From Closterium sp. Naga37s-1 (taxonomy: Eukaryota > Streptophyta > Zygnematophyceae > Desmidiales > Closteriaceae), in assembly GCA_947471745.1 (NCBI GenBank), contig CANJKZ010000414.1, forward strand, positions 86,104 to 150,103: DNA of 64,000 bases. The letters run 5' to 3'. Within the stretch, counting starts at the first letter, position 1, and each line of letters begins with the position of its first letter. Positions 55,580 to 64,000 of the stretch are shown in pieces. The notes beneath the pieces were generated by a model. That model saw only the letters and a program-made list of their open reading frames with translations, was not told the origin of the DNA and did not search any database. The translations under genes were made by a program, and so were the position numbers.

Positions 55580-57819
55580 ATGGCGGATATTTCTCGTCAG
55601 CCTGACTCCGCAGCTCAGCCGTTGGATCCCGTCCTCGTGGAGGGAGCGCTTTTTTTCCGGCCAGAGGAGGGGGGGGAGGCGGAGATTGCGCAAGGCGCAA
55701 AAGCTGCTGCGGAAAACCTGCAGCAAAAGCAGGAGCAGCAAGGCGCGCAAAATTACCGTTTAAACGGGCGTGACGTGGCGCACAGGGACGGTGCATGGTC
55801 CTTTCGTTTGAACCACAGCAACGCGGGTAGAACAAGCGAGGCGGGTGAAGCGGGAAGCACGGGAGCGGATTTAGGCGTGCAATTGCGATCAATCAACGTG
55901 AGAACGACCCGGAACAGAAACACCCCCCGTACTAGCTGGGAGCGGCAGGATGGCTCTACCCTCGACTCGTCGTCTTCCCCTGACAGCGCGTCCCCGTTTG
56001 GAACTGCTTCGGTTACAGCAACGGAGGCTGGAGACTCCCTAGCGGTGTACCAACGAGCGGTGGCTAAGCTAGTGGCGTTTGGGTTCAACGGGAAGGAGAT
56101 TAACGACCATGCTCGCCGCCTCATCGCATTGGGTGAGCGCTGCACAACAGCCCCTCGGTTATCATTGCATCCTCTCACTCATTAACTCTCTCCCTTTCAT
56201 TCACTCTGTCACTCCCTCGCACGCCCGCCTCTCACCACCCTCTCTTCCAGGTGCGGGCAGCATCGTTCTCGTCTCCAACAACTTCTCCAACCTCCGCCAG
56301 CTCCCACATAGCTATGCGCTCTCACTCTCTCACTCACACACTCACTCCCTCTAACCCTCTCACCCTCTCCCCCTTCCAGGTGCGGGCGGTGTTGTCCTCT
56401 TCGCCCGCAACTTCTCCGATCCCCGCCAGCTGGCCTCTTTCTGCGCCGACCTCAAGCGGGCGGCGTTCCCTCGGCGTCTTCTCATCATGGTGGATCAGGA
56501 GGGCGGCAGAGTCACGCGCCTCGGCCCGCCCTTCACCTGCATCCCCGCCGCCCGCACCATCGGCTTTTCCCGAAACCCTAATCTCGCTCGGGCGGCTGGC
56601 CGTGTCTTGGGGCGGGAGTTAAGATCGGTTCATATAGATACAGACTTAGCTCCTGTACTAGATGTAGATACTAACCCTGACAATCCAGTTATAGGGGCTC
56701 GGTCGTTTAGTCGGGACCCGGGTGTTGTCTCTCAGATGGGGTACGAGCTTATAAGGGGTATGCAAGGGGAGGGGGTGGCAGCGTGTGTGAAGCATTACCC
56801 AGGGCATGGGGATACATCGATCGATAGCCACCTGGCGCTTCCCTATTCGTCGCACGATCTCAGCCGGCTTGAATCTGTGGAGCTGGTGCCGTTTTGCGCG
56901 GGCGGCAGTGGATGCTGACGTGGCAGCAGTGATGGTCGCCCACGTGGCAGTGCCTGCACTTGTCACGTGGCAGCCTCCCCCTTCCATGGAGTACCTCCCA
57001 GAGAGTGTGAAACGTGTCATCAGTCCACGGTGGGATCTGTTTTCCCCTTACAGGAGGCGGAAGCAGTGGGACGAGGCGAGGAGAGAAGCAGAAGCAACCT
57101 TGGGATTGCCGCGATCGCTCTCTGAGTCTGACCTGAGGGGTTCTGGCAGTGCTGGTGATAAGAGTAGCCATGACAGCAGTAGAAATAGCAGTAACAGTTG
57201 TGTTACCACTGGAGCTGACACAGTCAAATCCCCATCAACCACACAACAGCCACACCAGCAGCAGCCTATTCCTCCCACCAACCACCCCGCCCCATCCCCC
57301 AACCCCTCCCCACTGGCTGCCTTCGGCTCTTCTCTCCCTGCCACTCTCTCCCCCGGTGCCCTCTCCTACCTTCGTATGGAGATTGGTTTCGAAGGCGCCG
57401 TGTTATCAGATTGCCTGGAGATGGGGGCGATAGTGAAGCATGTGGGTGTGGGAGAGGCAGCAGTGCTGGCTGTAGCAGCAGGGGTGGATATGGTGTTGGT
57501 CTGCCACACGGAGACCAGACAGGCAGAAGCTGTTAATGCGCTGGCGCACGCGCTACAGTCCGGGCGGCTCTCAGTGAAAAGATTCCGGGCAGCTTCCCGG
57601 GCAGTTGATGCGCTGGCGCGAGTGTTTTGGCGGCCGCCCCCGCCCGAGGGGAGTGAGGTGGAGGAGAGGTATTGGGAGGAGGAACAGCAGGTGGTAGGGT
57701 GTAGGGAGCATAGGGAGGTTGTAGCAGAGATAGAACATGAGGCGTTGGCGCGGGGAGAGGGGGATGATTGGAAGGAGAAGGAGAGGAGGGAGGGTGGTCG
57801 GCGGTGTACTATATCGTAA
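55580..57819 (+). CDS. GH3 NagZ-like beta-N-acetylhexosaminidase, frameshifted
   Basis: Two exons: 55580-56132 and 56380-57819, phase 1. Exon 1 encodes a disordered N-terminus (about 160 residues) and the start of the TIM barrel (AVAKLVAFGFNGKEIN). Exon 2 shows the GH3 order: GGVVLFARNFSDPRQL, MVDQEGGRVTRL, DTDLAPVLDVDTNPDNPVIG, the signature KHYPGHGDTSIDSH (from residue 322), AAVMVAHVAVPALV, and the nucleophile region FEGAVLSDCLEMGAI. NagZ-type enzymes release N-acetylglucosamine; in algae and plants the substrate is not settled. A one-base frame change occurs between VELVPF and ARAAVDADV near 56895; the sequence on both sides remains family-like and long, so this is a very recent lesion or a base-calling error. 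An insert of about 80 residues rich in S, N, P and T precedes the nucleophile strand. Confidence 0.75.
56250..56305 (+). repeat. Upstream partial copy of NagZ-like exon 2
   Basis: Acceptor CTTCCAG and GTGCGGGCAGCATCGTTCTC copy the exon 2 start (56380), followed by AACTTCTCCAACCTCCGCCAG. Similarity ends there. The same LFARNF-coding region is altered to LVSNNF. Confidence 0.8.
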
Positions 57820-58045
57820 CGGTTTGTACTGCATGCTAAGGTAGAGATTACAGGGAGGTTGTTGGAATTTTGTTCATTATAGTGCTGATGTGTGCTAGGT
57901 AGCACTAGCAATGTGCTCATGGTGATGGTGGTGGTACCAGTAGTGGTGTTGCTGGCAATTTTGAAAGCAGCATTAAAGAAACACATGCTTACTAAAATGA
58001 AAGATGAACAAAGCACCAGACAACTAGGGAAGAAACAAATCAGAG
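57820..58045. other. Convergent 3' ends of two genes
   Basis: 226 bases between the stop of the NagZ-like gene (+) and the stop of the helicase gene (-). The two 3' untranslated regions must abut or overlap. No standard AATAAA is seen on either strand. Confidence 0.4.

Positions 58046-64000
<5,955 letters not shown>

Overview
The window comes from a nuclear genome of the green lineage. The signs are intron-rich host genes with plant-like relatives (a PP2A B55 subunit, a pentatricopeptide fragment, an extensin-like proline-rich glycosidase), Ty1/copia elements primed by initiator tRNA-Met, and a chromodomain-bearing Ty3/gypsy element. A well-preserved SPAG6/PF16 gene, which encodes a central-pair protein of motile 9+2 cilia, suggests an alga or seed-free plant with flagellate cells. 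The volvocine-type TGTAA poly(A) signal is not seen soon after most stops, so I lean towards a streptophyte, but the species cannot be fixed from this sequence.

Layout. 1-6720: a patchwork of broken retroelements (gypsy tail, SINE-like repeat pair, 3' part of a copia element with LTR, a copia gag fragment, then another gypsy tail with LTR). 6949-11380: a decayed SPAG6 copy followed by scattered duplicates of its exons. 11.4-21.3 kb: mostly minisatellites, with a broken pentatricopeptide gene at 13.6-14.5 kb and a duplicated hairpin module at 19.4-20.4 kb. 21386-34458: a copia element with 133-bp LTRs, interrupted by a second, whole-looking copia element on the minus strand (25783-32182) flanked by a perfect 5-bp target duplication. 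34.5-36 kb: diverged tandem repeats.

The host block runs from 36 to 64 kb: SPAG6 (35984-41215, +, nine exons), PP2A B55 (42752-51162, +, thirteen exons), a GH30 glycosidase with a proline-rich stalk (52226-54692, +, two exons), a GH3/NagZ-like hexosaminidase with one frameshift (55580-57819, +), and the 3' part of a DHX35-like DEAH-box helicase (58046-64000, -). These are unrelated housekeeping or cell-specific functions, not an operon or pathway.

The most striking pattern is that the introns of four of these genes contain partial copies of the neighbouring exon. Copies upstream of an exon keep the 3' splice site and the exon's 5' part; copies downstream keep the exon's 3' part and the 5' splice site. 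More than twenty such 'exon echoes' are visible, from near-identical to badly decayed, and some have grown into regular tandem arrays (136 bp x4 before SPAG6 exon 8, 95 bp x5 at the penultimate helicase exon). In the decayed SPAG6 copy a 20-bp minisatellite has grown out of exon 7 itself. Together these suggest that short tandem duplications across splice junctions feed both intron growth and satellite birth in this genome.
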